Shown here piece after piece: positions 39,613 through 48,900 of a stretch of DNA of 64,000 nucleotides. The notes under the pieces were generated by a model. It did no database searches. It was given only the letters and a program-made list of their open reading frames with translations, and was not told the DNA's origin. The translations under genes and the position numbers were made by a program. Position 1 is the first letter of the stretch, and every line of letters starts with the position of its first letter. The DNA is from Planctomycetota bacterium (GTDB lineage: Bacteria; Planctomycetota; UBA8742; UBA2392): assembly GCA_019636215.1 (NCBI GenBank), contig JAHBXZ010000010.1:124001-188000 (forward strand), written 5' to 3'.

Positions 39613-40992
39613 CTACTTCTGTTTCGGGTCGGGCTGCCCAAGCTCGATCAGCCGCGCGCGGGCCTTTTCGGCCATGTCGCCTTCGCCCCCGAACGCGTTG
39701 TAGGCCTTGCGGTAATGTTCAATCGCCTGCTGGTTCTTCTGGCCGTTGTCAAAGGCCAGCGCCAGGTAGAACAGCGTGACGGGTGAATCCGGGATCAGCC
39801 GCAGCGCGTTGCCCAGGCGGTTTTCGGCCGTGGCGTTGTCCCTGCGCTTGAGTGCCACCAGCCCGCCCATGAAGTTGGGCCAGAAGCTGCCGCTGTCAAA
39901 GCGCAGGGCGTCCTTGATGTTCTGTTCGGCCCCGTCGTATTGCTCGAGGTAAAAATTGGCCTGGGCCACGTTGACGTGAAGAATCGCGTGGTCGCGCACC
40001 CTGCTGACGGCCTGGTTGTAAAGGCCCAGCGCGCGGCGGTACTCGGCGGTTGCGCCGGCTTTGTCGCCCTTTTTGGCGGCCTCAAACCCAAGGGCCATGG
40101 CGGCGTCACCCTGGTCGGCCAGGTCATAGGCCGGCTGCGCGGCGCGCATGCCGACCAGCGCGTTGTTGTAGGCCTCCGGGTTGCGGACATAGGTGCCGTT
40201 GTCGGCGTCGGGGTATTCCTTGCGCAGCTGGTCGCCCAGGTACTTCACGCGGTTGCCCGGGTCAGGGTGCGTGGAAAGAAACTCGGGCCCGCCGCCGCCG
40301 TGCTCGTGGGTGAAGTCATTCAGCATCTGCATCACGCCGATCACGCCCCCGGGGTGAAACCCGGCGCGGGCGGCAAAGCGCATGCCGAACTTGTCGGACT
40401 CTGTTTCGTCCTCGCGGCTGTACTTCATGGCCAGCAACTGCACCGCCACAATGCCGACCACGGCCGCGCCCTGGGTTTCTTCGAACGCGCCCAGCAGGGC
40501 GACTGGCAGAATCATCATGGTCACTTTGCTCATGCGTTCGACACCGTGGCGGGCGAACACGTGGGCGACTTCGTGGCCCAGCAGCCCGGCAAGTTCGGAT
40601 TCATCCTTCATGCGCTGCAGGATGCCGCGGGTGACAAACACATGCCCGCCGGGCAGCGCAAAGGCGTTGATCATGCTTGAGTTGACCAGGTAAAACCGGA
40701 ACTCCCATTCCGGGAACTTGGCCTCGCCCTTGAGGCGTGTGCGGCCGGCAACCACGATCTTCTGGCCGATTTCTTCCAGGTAATTCTGCGCCGCGGTGTC
40801 TGGGTACAGGCCGCCAAGCTCGGCCAGGATGGGCTGCACGGCCTCGTCGCCCATGCGCTTTTCGTCTTCGTAACTGTACAGGTTCAGCGTGCGTTTGCCG
40901 GTAAGGGCGTCGGTCTGGCAACCGGTGGCAAGGCTGAACGTCAGCGCGGCCAGGGCAAGCAGGGCAAGGCAGCGGGGCAGAAGTCGCGGCAT
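39613..40992 (-). CDS. M48-family metalloprotease lipoprotein with TPR
   Basis: A 459-residue BepA/LoiP-like envelope protease. Signal peptide with lipobox LATGC25; the metal site is H140-EVA-H144 with the third ligand in E196-TESD. Zn-protease region ~60-300; TPR helices (~330-450) at the C-terminus (AKKGDKAGATAEYRRALGLYNQAV). BepA-type enzymes degrade misassembled outer-membrane proteins and help LPS-transporter assembly, so an outer-membrane quality-control role is likely. ATG 40992. Confidence 0.92.
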   Translation of the reverse strand: MPRLLPRCLALLALAALTFSLATGCQTDALTGKRTLNLYSYEDEKRMGDEAVQPILAELGGLYPDTAAQNYLEEIGQKIVVAGRTRLKGEAKFPEWEFRFYLVNSSMINAFALPGGHVFVTRGILQRMKDESELAGLLGHEVAHVFARHGVERMSKVTMMILPVALLGAFEETQGAAVVGIVAVQLLAMKYSREDETESDKFGMRFAARAGFHPGGVIGVMQMLNDFTHEHGGGGPEFLSTHPDPGNRVKYLGDQLRKEYPDADNGTYVRNPEAYNNALVGMRAAQPAYDLADQGDAAMALGFEAAKKGDKAGATAEYRRALGLYNQAVSRVRDHAILHVNVAQANFYLEQYDGAEQNIKDALRFDSGSFWPNFMGGLVALKRRDNATAENRLGNALRLIPDSPVTLFYLALAFDNGQKNQQAIEHYRKAYNAFGGEGDMAEKARARLIELGQPDPKQK

Positions 40993-41047
40993 GGATGGCT
41001 CCACAATGGTTGACGCGATTGTGTTTCCCCGGCGGGGCGGCGCAAGG

Positions 41048-42112
41048 TTAACCCCCGGGCTGCGGGCGCAACTCGGACAATCGCTGGGCCCAGCCGCGGC
41101 CGGTGGCAACGGCGCCGGCCTGTTCTGCCATGTCGATTGCCACTTCCAGCGCGTGACAGGCGGCCTGGGTGTTTCCCTGGCGCTGTTCCAGTTCCGCCAG
41201 TTCGGCGTGCCAGTTGGCCTCGACCAGCCGGTCGCCGATGGCGCGGGCAAGGCGCATGGCATGGTTCATGCCGGCGCGGGCTTCCTGGATGCGGCCTTCG
41301 GCCACGTCGCAGGAAGCCAGCCAGCCCAGCCAGAAACTTTCATAGCGCTGGTCGGCCACCTCGCGGCTGAGCGCCAGCGCCTGTTCGCAGCACTGGCGCG
41401 ACTCGGCCAGCCGACTTTGGTCCAACAGCATGCGGCCCAGGTTTCCCAGCAGCGCCATTTCTTCGCGCGGCTTGCCTCGCTGGCGTGCCAGGGCCAGTGC
41501 GTCGCGGTACTCGCGCTCGGCCTGGTCGTGGCGTTTCTGCACGTCGTGGGTGATGGCGATGTTGCCAAGCAGCGTCAGCTCGTTGCGGGCGTCGCCTTCG
41601 GCACGGGCTTCCGCAAGCAGGCGCACGAAGGCGGATTCGGCCCTTTCATAGTCTTCGGCGTCAGAATCCGCCTCGGCAATGCTGATGGCGGCGCGGCGCG
41701 CGACAAAGTTCAGCTCGGGGTCGCCCCGCATGGCCGCTACCAGTTCCAGCAATGCCCGGGCCTGCGCCTGCTTGCCCTGCATGCGCAGTGCCACACCCTG
41801 CTGCCACAGGATGTCGGCGGTTGTCCTGGCGTCGGCGTTGACCTGCGGCAGAAATGCCGCCAGCCGCAGGACGGCCGCGCTGTCATAGCGCGCGCGGGCG
41901 CGGGTGACGCACAGGCGCAGCAGGCCGGCGCAACCGGGGTCGGCGCACTCCAGCGCGTGATCCAGCAGATCCTCGGGCGCGGTATCGGGGTTCAGGCGCA
42001 GAATCGCCAGGGCCAGCCCGTGCAGAAACGTGCGCTCGGCCGGCGGCTGAAGCTGGTAGGCCGCCTCACGCAGCAGCACATGCTGAAAGTAATAGGCCGT
42101 TTCCCCGTTCAC
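41048..42112 (-). CDS. TPR protein, apparent C-terminal remnant of a STAND-type ATPase
   Basis: A 354-residue protein. The N-terminus YYFQHVLLREAAYQLQPPAERTFLHGLALAIL is the segment that follows the NTPase and winged helix in large bacterial 'predicted ATPase' regulators (usual form YRFRHxLLRDAAYxxLxxxxRxxLH). The rest is TPR (AEREYRDALALARQRGKPREEMALLGNLGRMLLDQ). No P-loop. The start is a GTG (42112) without a good Shine-Dalgarno, 26 bases after the SEC-C gene stop. It is either a free-standing TPR protein or the tail of a gene truncated by rearrangement. Confidence 0.65.
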   Translation of the reverse strand: MNGETAYYFQHVLLREAAYQLQPPAERTFLHGLALAILRLNPDTAPEDLLDHALECADPGCAGLLRLCVTRARARYDSAAVLRLAAFLPQVNADARTTADILWQQGVALRMQGKQAQARALLELVAAMRGDPELNFVARRAAISIAEADSDAEDYERAESAFVRLLAEARAEGDARNELTLLGNIAITHDVQKRHDQAEREYRDALALARQRGKPREEMALLGNLGRMLLDQSRLAESRQCCEQALALSREVADQRYESFWLGWLASCDVAEGRIQEARAGMNHAMRLARAIGDRLVEANWHAELAELEQRQGNTQAACHALEVAIDMAEQAGAVATGRGWAQRLSELRPQPGG

Positions 42113-42137
42113 GCGTTGCAGTGTAGCCGCCCGCGCG

Positions 42138-42581
<444 letters not shown>

Positions 42582-42887
42582 GGGCGTACGTTATCGCGTC
42601 ATGTACGGATGGGAATGCCGTGATCCGCAGGCCGAAGAAACTCCTTGCTTGCGCCGCCTGGTGCCCCGACAATCGCGCCAGACTGACCCGTTCAGTGGCA
42701 CCGGTGGGGCCCGGCGCGCGTTCACGCGACGGGCTCCTGTGGGTCACCATCTCGCAGGCCTGCGGGCCTTGTCGCGCGAACTCTGCCAGACCCCTGCGCT
42801 TTCCAGCCCGGCTTCAGTCGTGGGTGTGAATCATCCTTGCCGCTGTGATGGTTTCATCTGACAATCACGGCAACCAACGGAGATACC
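42582..42887. other. 306-base gene-free region
   Basis: Between the divergent SEC-C and TldD genes. No gene, RNA or strong repeat recognised; short frames here have no family features. GGAG a few bases before 42888 serves the TldD gene. Confidence 0.5.
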
Positions 42888-44336
42888 ATGAAGGCCTATT
42901 GCCTCGAAGCCATCGACGCCGCCAAAGCCCTGGGCGCAAGCTATGCCGACGTTCGTGTGATCGACTACAAACGCGAGGCCGTGGCCCTGCGCAACGGCCA
43001 CCCCTGCAACCTGACCAGCAGCCAGAGCCTTGGCGCCGGTATCCGCGTGCTGGTGCAGGGTGCCTGGGGATTCGCCAGCACCAACCAGGTCAGCAACGCC
43101 AGCCTGAAGGAAACCGCGCAGAAGGCCGTTTCGATTGCCCGCGCCAGCGCGCAGGTAAAGAAGCAGGACGTGCGCCTGGCCCCCAAGCCCGCGGTGGAGG
43201 ACTTCTGGGGCACGCCGTTCACCATTGACCCGTTCAAAGTGTCGCTGGAAGAAAAGCTGGGCCTGCTTTCGAGCATTGACGCCCTGCTGCGCAAGAAACC
43301 CGAGGTGAAGGTGGCCTCCAGCGCGATGCAGTTCGCCCGCGAGAAGCAGTGGTACATGGACACCGACGGCAGCTTCATCGTGCAGGACCTGCTGCGCAGC
43401 GGCGCGGGTTTCAGCGCCACGGCCGTGGGCGGCGGCGAAGTGCAGATACGCTCGTACCCACAGTCTTGGGGCGGCAACCACAAGGCCATGGGCTATGAAA
43501 TCGTGGCCGCCTACGACCTGCTGGGCAACGCCGAGCGCATCCGCGACGAGGCCGTGGCCCTGCTGACCGCGCCCGAATGCCCCAGCGGAAAGAAAGACCT
43601 GATTCTCGACGGCCCGCAGCTGGCGCTGCAGATCCATGAAAGTGTCGGCCATCCCAACGAACTCGACCGCGTGCTGGGCTTTGAGGCCAACTACGCCGGC
43701 CGCAGCTTCATGGTGCCCGAGTTGCACAAAGGCCCATTCAAGTACGGCAGCGAGATCGTGAATCTTGTTGCCGATTGCACCGTGCCCGGCGGCCTTGCAA
43801 CGTTTGGCTATGACGACGACGGCGTGCGGGCCGAAAGATTTCACGTGGTGCAGAACGGCATCCACAAGAACTGGTTCACGACACGCGAGACTGCGCCGCT
43901 GGTGGGGCAAGAACGCAGCAACGCCTGCAACCGCGCCGACGGTTTCAACAACATCCCGATTACCAGAATCCCCAACCTGTCATTGATGCCCGGCACATGG
44001 ACGTACGACGACCTGATCGCCGACACCAAAGACGGCATCATCATGGAAGTGAACAAAAGCTGGAGCATCGACCAGATGCGCCGGAACTTCCAGTTCGGGG
44101 CCGAAATCGGGCGCGTGGTCAAGAACGGCAAGATCACGGGCATCGTCAAGAACCCCAACTACCAGGGCGACACGCCGGTGTTCTGGGGCAACTGCGACGC
44201 CATCTGCAACCAGGACCACTGGGACCTGTGGGGCGTAATCAACTGCGGCAAAGGCCAACCCGGCCAGACCGCCGAAATGTCCCACGGCGGCGCACCAACC
44301 AGGTTCAAGAACGTGGAAGTGGGGATCCGGGGCTGA
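42888..44336 (+). CDS. TldD/PmbA-family metalloprotease
   Basis: A 482-residue protein of the TldD type, with the metal motif H250-ESVG-H255 (LQIHESVGHPNELDR). DVRVIDYKREAVALRNG and GAGIRVLVQGAWGFAST mark the N-terminal domain; NLSLMPGTWTYDDLIADTKDGIIM and the Cys-containing C-terminus complete it. TldD/E pairs cleave unfolded or modified peptides (microcin B17 maturation, CcdA degradation). No TldE/PmbA partner is adjacent. ATG 42888 follows CGGAG. Confidence 0.92.
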   Translation: MKAYCLEAIDAAKALGASYADVRVIDYKREAVALRNGHPCNLTSSQSLGAGIRVLVQGAWGFASTNQVSNASLKETAQKAVSIARASAQVKKQDVRLAPKPAVEDFWGTPFTIDPFKVSLEEKLGLLSSIDALLRKKPEVKVASSAMQFAREKQWYMDTDGSFIVQDLLRSGAGFSATAVGGGEVQIRSYPQSWGGNHKAMGYEIVAAYDLLGNAERIRDEAVALLTAPECPSGKKDLILDGPQLALQIHESVGHPNELDRVLGFEANYAGRSFMVPELHKGPFKYGSEIVNLVADCTVPGGLATFGYDDDGVRAERFHVVQNGIHKNWFTTRETAPLVGQERSNACNRADGFNNIPITRIPNLSLMPGTWTYDDLIADTKDGIIMEVNKSWSIDQMRRNFQFGAEIGRVVKNGKITGIVKNPNYQGDTPVFWGNCDAICNQDHWDLWGVINCGKGQPGQTAEMSHGGAPTRFKNVEVGIRG

Positions 44337-44360
44337 TCGAATTGCGAGGCGTTGGCGCCT

Positions 44361-45218
44361 ATGCACAACAGCCGTGAATCGAGAGTGACTGGCTCGTCGA
44401 CACGCACCTTCGTGATTGCGGCGCTTGCAACATTCCTGCCGGGAATCGCGTTCGTCGCGGCCTGGTTTGTGTTCTTCAGGTCAACGCCGGATTCGGGATC
44501 GGGCGCGACAGGCGAACCCGAGTTCATTGGCACCGTAGAGAACACCAATCAGGCAGCACTACTGGAGCCGTTTCGTTCCCAGATGTCAGAGGACGAGTTT
44601 GAGAAGACATTTGGGCCCGCAATCAAAGAAGAGCAGGAGAATCCAGAAATCGTCATTAGTTCGTCCGCGGACATCGACGCGCTTCCGCCTCGCGTTGGCC
44701 GATTGTCGGCACCGACCATCACCAACGCCGGCCTGTCTCGGCTAGCAAAGAAGGTCAGCATCCGTGAACTGGATCTCAACGAGAACAAAAACATCACCGA
44801 TGAAGGTTTGCGGCACGTGGCAAGCATTCGCGGTTTAGAGGAGTTGGGAGTCTCTCACACCGGCATCGGTGATAAGGGCGTCGAACACTTGGCAAACTGC
44901 TCACTTACCTACTTCAGCGCCTGGTACTGCAACCTCGGAGATCGGGCGCTGAAGGTCCTTTCTGGCATGCCGCGCATGAAACAGTTGCAACTCAAGGGTT
45001 GCGCCGGGATCACGGACTCCGGAATTGCCCATCTCTCCAAGCTGCAACACCTGTGGATGCTTAACATCAGTGAGTGTACACGAGTGACCGACAGGTCCGT
45101 CCCCACGCTGGCAGCCATTCCAAGCCTCACGTTCATCCAGGCGATTGACAGTGGGATCACCGAAACGGGTGCCGACGAGTATCAGGCCAGACGGCCCAGC
45201 GCGATGTTCCATCGCTAG
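44361..45218 (+). CDS. Membrane-anchored leucine-rich repeat protein
   Basis: A 285-residue protein. Membrane anchor at ~17-40 (FVIAALATFLPGIAFVAAWFVFF), then cysteine-containing LRRs of the AMN1/F-box type: IRELDLNENKNITDEGLRHV, LEELGVSHTGIGDKGVEHL, MKQLQLKGCAGITDSGIAHL and LWMLNISECTRVTDRSVPTL. Protein-protein binding is likely. Codon use looks less G+C-biased than in its neighbours, and the RAYT/REP locus follows directly, so horizontal acquisition is possible. ATG 44361; GAGG lies 11 bases upstream. Confidence 0.8.
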   Translation: MHNSRESRVTGSSTRTFVIAALATFLPGIAFVAAWFVFFRSTPDSGSGATGEPEFIGTVENTNQAALLEPFRSQMSEDEFEKTFGPAIKEEQENPEIVISSSADIDALPPRVGRLSAPTITNAGLSRLAKKVSIRELDLNENKNITDEGLRHVASIRGLEELGVSHTGIGDKGVEHLANCSLTYFSAWYCNLGDRALKVLSGMPRMKQLQLKGCAGITDSGIAHLSKLQHLWMLNISECTRVTDRSVPTLAAIPSLTFIQAIDSGITETGADEYQARRPSAMFHR

Positions 45219-45250
45219 GCTGTTTGTGCCGTGCAATTTCGCAGGTGCAT

Positions 45251-45304
45251 CGGCTAACAGCGCCCGGAGGGCGCCCGAGATTAGCCGGGGGCGTCAGCCC
45301 CCGG
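45251..45304 (+). repeat. REP element A (left outer, forward)
   Basis: Twin hairpin: GCGCCC-GGA-GGGCGC (45260-45274), core CCGAGATTAGCCG, then CCGGGGGC-GTCA-GCCCCCGG (45285-45304). The 43 bases 45260-45302 are identical to 46264-46306. CGGCTAA...TTAGCCG adds an outer inverted pair. Confidence 0.9.
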
Positions 45305-45452
45305 TGCCCGATCCCCCATGCTTTCAAGCCCGTCACGGGCGACAGATTCGTTGGCCGACCCAGCCGCGAGCGCAGCATGTGTCGCCCCTTGTTTGGTGGA
45401 TGAAAAGTAAAACGGGTGTGCTGCGGGGCTTGGGTTCTCATTGGCACGGTTT

Positions 45453-45504
45453 CCGGTGGCTTCCGCCACCGGCTAATCTCGGCCGCCCCTTCGGGGCGGT
45501 ACGG
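45453..45504 (-). repeat. REP element B (left inner, inverted)
   Basis: CCGGTGGC-TTCC-GCCACCGG (45453-45472) and CCGCCCC-TTC-GGGGCGG (45483-45499) flank CTAATCTCGG, the reverse complement of the element A core. It ends 22 bases from the RAYT stop. Confidence 0.88.
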
Positions 45505-45526
45505 CACGCGCGATTGCTAACAATGC

Positions 45527-46045
45527 TCACGTTGGATCGGGCGACGTGACGGATTGCGTGCTATCCGGCGATGGCGGTTTGCCTTCCGGTGCCGGTTGGG
45601 CCGGTAGCGCGTCCGGTTCGTCGGCCAGGCCGTGAACTTCCTTGAACCGCCTCAACTCATCGGCGAACGAGTGTTTCTTGTGGTGCTCGGCCTGGTTGCG
45701 GATGTATTCGCGGGCTTTATCGATGTGCGAAATGCTGACCGAAAACACCCCGTAGCCTTCCTGCCACGCGAATTCCTGCTTGGGCCATTCCTCGTGAATC
45801 CACTTCGAGGTATTGGCCTTGATGTCGCGCAGCACGTCCGAAACGGCGTGGCGCGGGGCGAACCCGATCAGCAGATGGGCGTGATCGTCAAAGCCTCCGC
45901 CCTCAAGCAGGACACAATCACGCCTGCGTACAATGCCGCCGATGTAGGGGTACAGGCGCGCGGCGATTTCGGGTGTGATCAAGGGGCGGCGATCCTTGCA
46001 CGCAAAGATCACATGCAGCGTGACGCTGTGGAAGGTGCTTCCCAT
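45527..46045 (-). CDS. REP-associated tyrosine transposase (RAYT, IS200-like Y1)
   Basis: 172-residue HUH endonuclease that cuts single-stranded hairpin DNA. SVTLHVIFACKDRRPLITPE is the family N-terminus, H55-A-H57 in FDDHAHLLIGF is the metal-binding HUH motif, and Y114 in HIDKAREYIRNQAEHHKK is the nucleophile, followed by the conserved N-Q. The C-terminal ~25 residues are Pro/Ser-rich. All catalytic residues are intact. It is bracketed by two REP elements on each side, the arrangement of a REPtron. Start ATG 46045; the Shine-Dalgarno is weak, typical of tightly limited transposases. Confidence 0.93.
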   Translation of the reverse strand: MGSTFHSVTLHVIFACKDRRPLITPEIAARLYPYIGGIVRRRDCVLLEGGGFDDHAHLLIGFAPRHAVSDVLRDIKANTSKWIHEEWPKQEFAWQEGYGVFSVSISHIDKAREYIRNQAEHHKKHSFADELRRFKEVHGLADEPDALPAQPAPEGKPPSPDSTQSVTSPDPT

Positions 46046-46113
46046 GCGGGCAGGATACCGGCCCTTGCCGCCTCTGTCGCCCCTGACGGGGCTTGGGATG
46101 TGGGGGCGATTGA

Positions 46114-46165
46114 CCGGTGGCTGACGCCACCGGCTATCTGCGGCAGCCCCTGCGGGGCGGTACGG
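46114..46165 (-). repeat. REP element B' (right inner, inverted)
   Basis: CCGGTGGC-TGAC-GCCACCGG (46114-46133) then GCCCC-TGC-GGGGC and GGTACGG. Same layout and orientation as B; the core reads CTATCTGCGG, two changes from B. It lies 68 bases upstream of the RAYT start. Confidence 0.85.
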
Positions 46166-46257
46166 CGAACAGCTCTCTTGGGGCAGGGACGGCGAACAAT
46201 CCTCCGGGGGTGGGACGACGAGAGGTCCGGGGAAAGTGGAACAGCAGCCCAAGGTTG

Positions 46258-46307
46258 CCGTTAGCGCCCGGAGGGCGCCCGAGATTAGCCGGGGGCGTCA
46301 GCCCCCC
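46258..46307 (+). repeat. REP element A' (right outer, forward)
   Basis: Identical to element A over 43 bases (46264-46306): same twin hairpin, same CCGAGATTAGCCG core, same orientation. The bases between B' and A' hold no gene. Confidence 0.9.
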
Positions 46308-46337
46308 GATCGCATCCCCCCGTATTCAAGCCCCGAG

Positions 46338-46973
46338 CTACCGCAACAGCTTGAAGGCGTGGGTCCAGCCGCCGTTTTTGATTGCGTAGTGCACCCAGGC
46401 CATGCACATGGCTTCCAGGTAACGCGAACCCTCGATGTTGCCGATGTCGGCGCTGTCCCAGCCCCAGTCCTTGAGCATGGTCGCCGTCTGCTTCTTGGTC
46501 GCGTCGTCGTTGCCGGCGATGAACATGGTCGGCGGGCCGCCGGCCAGCTTGGGCTTGAACATCAGGGCGTTACCCACGGTGTTGAACACCTTTACTACCT
46601 TCGCGCCCGGCGCGGCCTTCTGGATGCGTTCGCCCAGGCTGTCGTGGCCGGCGATCGCCAGCCTTGGCGCGCCCGTCGAAAAATCCAGCGGGTTGGTCGT
46701 GTCCCACAGGGTCTTGCCGCTGAGGCTGCCTGACAGGCCGCGAACCAGTTCCTCACTGACGGTGCCCAGCGTACACAGGGCGATGATCTCGCCGAACTTC
46801 GCGGCGTCAGCAAAGGTGCCGTTGCGGCCCTTGCCGACGGTGGTTTGCACCCAGGCCTTGGCCTTTTCGTTGCCAGCCTCGCGCGCGCCCATCATCACTT
46901 CGTGGCCGAGTGCGACAAACCCGTTGCCAATGGCCTTGCCGACGTCGCCGGTGCCAAGAATGCCGACTTTCAT
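46338..46973 (-). CDS. F420-dependent NADP oxidoreductase-like protein
   Basis: A 211-residue Rossmann-fold protein of the NADPH:F420 oxidoreductase / NADP-oxidoreductase-coenzyme-F420 type. MKVGILGTGDVGKAIGNGFV has the dinucleotide-binding GxGxxG, followed by MMGAREAGNEKA (NADP phosphate binding), LWDTTNPLDFS and VVKVFNTVGNALMFKP. Many homologues act with NADP and no F420. ATG 46973 follows AGGAGAG. Substrate unknown. Confidence 0.85.
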   Translation of the reverse strand: MKVGILGTGDVGKAIGNGFVALGHEVMMGAREAGNEKAKAWVQTTVGKGRNGTFADAAKFGEIIALCTLGTVSEELVRGLSGSLSGKTLWDTTNPLDFSTGAPRLAIAGHDSLGERIQKAAPGAKVVKVFNTVGNALMFKPKLAGGPPTMFIAGNDDATKKQTATMLKDWGWDSADIGNIEGSRYLEAMCMAWVHYAIKNGGWTHAFKLLR

Positions 46974-47028
46974 GGTTGCTCTCCTATCGGGCAAGAACAA
47001 TGGGCGCTGCGGCAGTATTCCCCGGCGG

Positions 47029-48030
47029 CTAAAGCTTGCGCACGCGCTCAGGGATGTCCGGCACGTGGGCGATCACTTTGCCGATCACGTCGTCGGCACG
47101 GATGCCCTCGGCCTCGCCTTCAAAGTTCAGGATCATGCGGTGGCGCAAGGCCGGGAAGGCGCACTCGCGAATGTCTTCGGCGCTGACGTTGTACCGGCCA
47201 CGGGCCAGCGCGATCATCTTGGCGCCGCGGATGATCGCCTGGCCGCCGCGCGGGCTGGAACCAACCCGCACGAACTGCTTGACGGTTGGTGCGGCCTCGG
47301 GGCTTTCGGGGTGGGTTGCCAGAACCAGCCGGGCCACGTACTCGTTCAAATGCTGGGCAATCGGAACCTGCGCCGCCAGGGCGCGCATTTCCAGGATGCG
47401 TTTGCCGTCCACCACTTTGCCGGCGCGGGTGCTTTCGGACCCCGTGGTGCCCGAGAAGATGCTGGCCAGTTCGGCCACGCTGGGGCTTTTGACATCAAGC
47501 TTGAACATGAAGCGGTCCAACTGGGCTTCCGGCAGTGGATAGGTGCCTTCCATTTCAATCGGGTTCTGTGTCGCCAGCACAAAGAACGGCTGCTCGAACT
47601 TCAGCGTCTTGCCGGCAAACGTGACGCTGCCCTCCTGCATGGCTTCCAGCAGCGCGCTCTGGGTCTTGGGCGTGGCTCGGTTGATTTCGTCGGCCAGGAT
47701 GATGTTGCCGAAAATCGGGCCCTTCTGGAACTCAAAGCGGCGGCGGCCGTCTTCTTCGACCACGATGTTGGTGCCGGTGATATCGGCCGGCATCAGGTCC
47801 GGCGTAAACTGGATGCGCGAGAACGCCACTTCCACGGCGTCGGCCAGGGTGCGAACCAGCATGGTCTTGCCCAGGCCGGGCACACCTTCCAGCAGCACGT
47901 GTCCGCCGGTGACGAACCCAACCAGGGTTTTATCGACAATATCCGCGTGGCCGACGATCACCTTGCCGATCTCGGCGCGCAGCTTCTGGACGGTTTCGGC
48001 AAAGGCTTTGGCCTGTTCTTCTATGTTCAT
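47029..48030 (-). CDS. MoxR-family AAA+ ATPase
   Basis: A 333-residue AAA+ chaperone: Walker A 49-GVPGLGKT-56, Walker B with ADEIN (113-117), sensor region FFVLATQNPIEMEGTYPLPEAQLDRF and GSSPRGGQAIIRGAKMIAL. MoxR ATPases activate metal or vWA-domain proteins and are usually followed by DUF58 and vWA genes. Here none follows in the same operon; the vWA gene at 26237 is 20 kb away. ATG 48030. Confidence 0.93.
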   Translation of the reverse strand: MNIEEQAKAFAETVQKLRAEIGKVIVGHADIVDKTLVGFVTGGHVLLEGVPGLGKTMLVRTLADAVEVAFSRIQFTPDLMPADITGTNIVVEEDGRRRFEFQKGPIFGNIILADEINRATPKTQSALLEAMQEGSVTFAGKTLKFEQPFFVLATQNPIEMEGTYPLPEAQLDRFMFKLDVKSPSVAELASIFSGTTGSESTRAGKVVDGKRILEMRALAAQVPIAQHLNEYVARLVLATHPESPEAAPTVKQFVRVGSSPRGGQAIIRGAKMIALARGRYNVSAEDIRECAFPALRHRMILNFEGEAEGIRADDVIGKVIAHVPDIPERVRKL

Positions 48031-48223
48031 TGGGGCTCCGGTGGGCGCCGATCATAGCGCCCGGTTTCTGCTGTGGTAACCTGTCTTGCAGGGCAGGGCC
48101 CGGCATTGCTGGTTGCGCCGACGGGCGGTGCCTGACAGGAAACCCGGCAGGTTTCGTCTGCCGTTGACGCCACCTTAATATTTCCTTGATGCCGTGCTGC
48201 TATGCCTTTGCAGGGAAAAAAAG

Positions 48224-48889
48224 ATGCCAAGCCAAGTAAGCCACCTTCGCCGCGACCTCGAGAACCTCAAGCGCAACCTGCTGCATGTCGGCAAGCTGGC
48301 GCTGGCCGAAATTTCCAAGGCGCTGGAAGCCTATTCCAAACGCGACGTCAACCTTGCCCAGGAAGTCGCTGACAGCGACAAGCTGCTGGACCAGAAAGAA
48401 GTGCGCGTGGAAGAAGAGTGCCTGCGCATTATCGCCCTGAACCAGCCCGTGGCGCAGGACCTGCGATACCTGATTTCAGCCATCAAGATCAACGGCCTGA
48501 TTGAAAACACCGGCGACACCGCCGTGCAGATTTCACGGCGCGGGGCGTTTCTTGCCACACGCCCGCCGCTGCCGCTGGAACTGGACATCGTGCCGACCGG
48601 CAACCGCGTGGTGGAGATGTTCGACCGCGCCCTGCAGGCGTTTGTCAACCTGGACGAACTTGAGGCCCACCAGGTCATTGACATGGACTCAGAGGTCGAC
48701 GCCGCCTACCGCGCCAACACCAACAAGCTGATCACCCTGATGGAGCAGCAATCGGACATGGTCGAGGTCGCGTTGCAGACCATGCACCTGGTGCGCCACC
48801 TGGAACGCGCGGCCGACCGCGCCACGGATATCGCCCAGCAGGTGCTTTACATCCTTTCCGGTGACATTGTCCGTCACCGCACTGTCTGA
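48224..48889 (+). CDS. phoU: Phosphate transport system regulator PhoU
   Basis: 221-residue all-helical protein with two PhoU repeats: LENLKRNLLHVGKLALAEISKALEAY and DRALQAFVNLDELEAHQVIDMDSEVDAAYR, each with the E/D-containing motif (VEEECLRIIALNQPVAQDLRYL; HLVRHLERAADRATDIAQQV) that binds metal. PhoU restrains PhoR kinase when phosphate is plentiful. First gene of a phoU-phoB-phoR unit, with 11 bases to phoB. No pst genes are present in the window. ATG 48224 is selected because homologues begin here. Confidence 0.93.
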   Translation: MPSQVSHLRRDLENLKRNLLHVGKLALAEISKALEAYSKRDVNLAQEVADSDKLLDQKEVRVEEECLRIIALNQPVAQDLRYLISAIKINGLIENTGDTAVQISRRGAFLATRPPLPLELDIVPTGNRVVEMFDRALQAFVNLDELEAHQVIDMDSEVDAAYRANTNKLITLMEQQSDMVEVALQTMHLVRHLERAADRATDIAQQVLYILSGDIVRHRTV

Positions 48890-48900
48890 CACGGGGACCT

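Noticed and set aside
45251..46307. REP elements considered as a CRISPR array
   Set aside because: Four units only, with alternating orientation and a transposase gene between them; no regular spacers.
48160..48182. TTGACG near TAATAT as a phoU promoter
   Set aside because: The boxes are only about 6 bases apart, not the ~17 needed, and no alternative pair was convincing.
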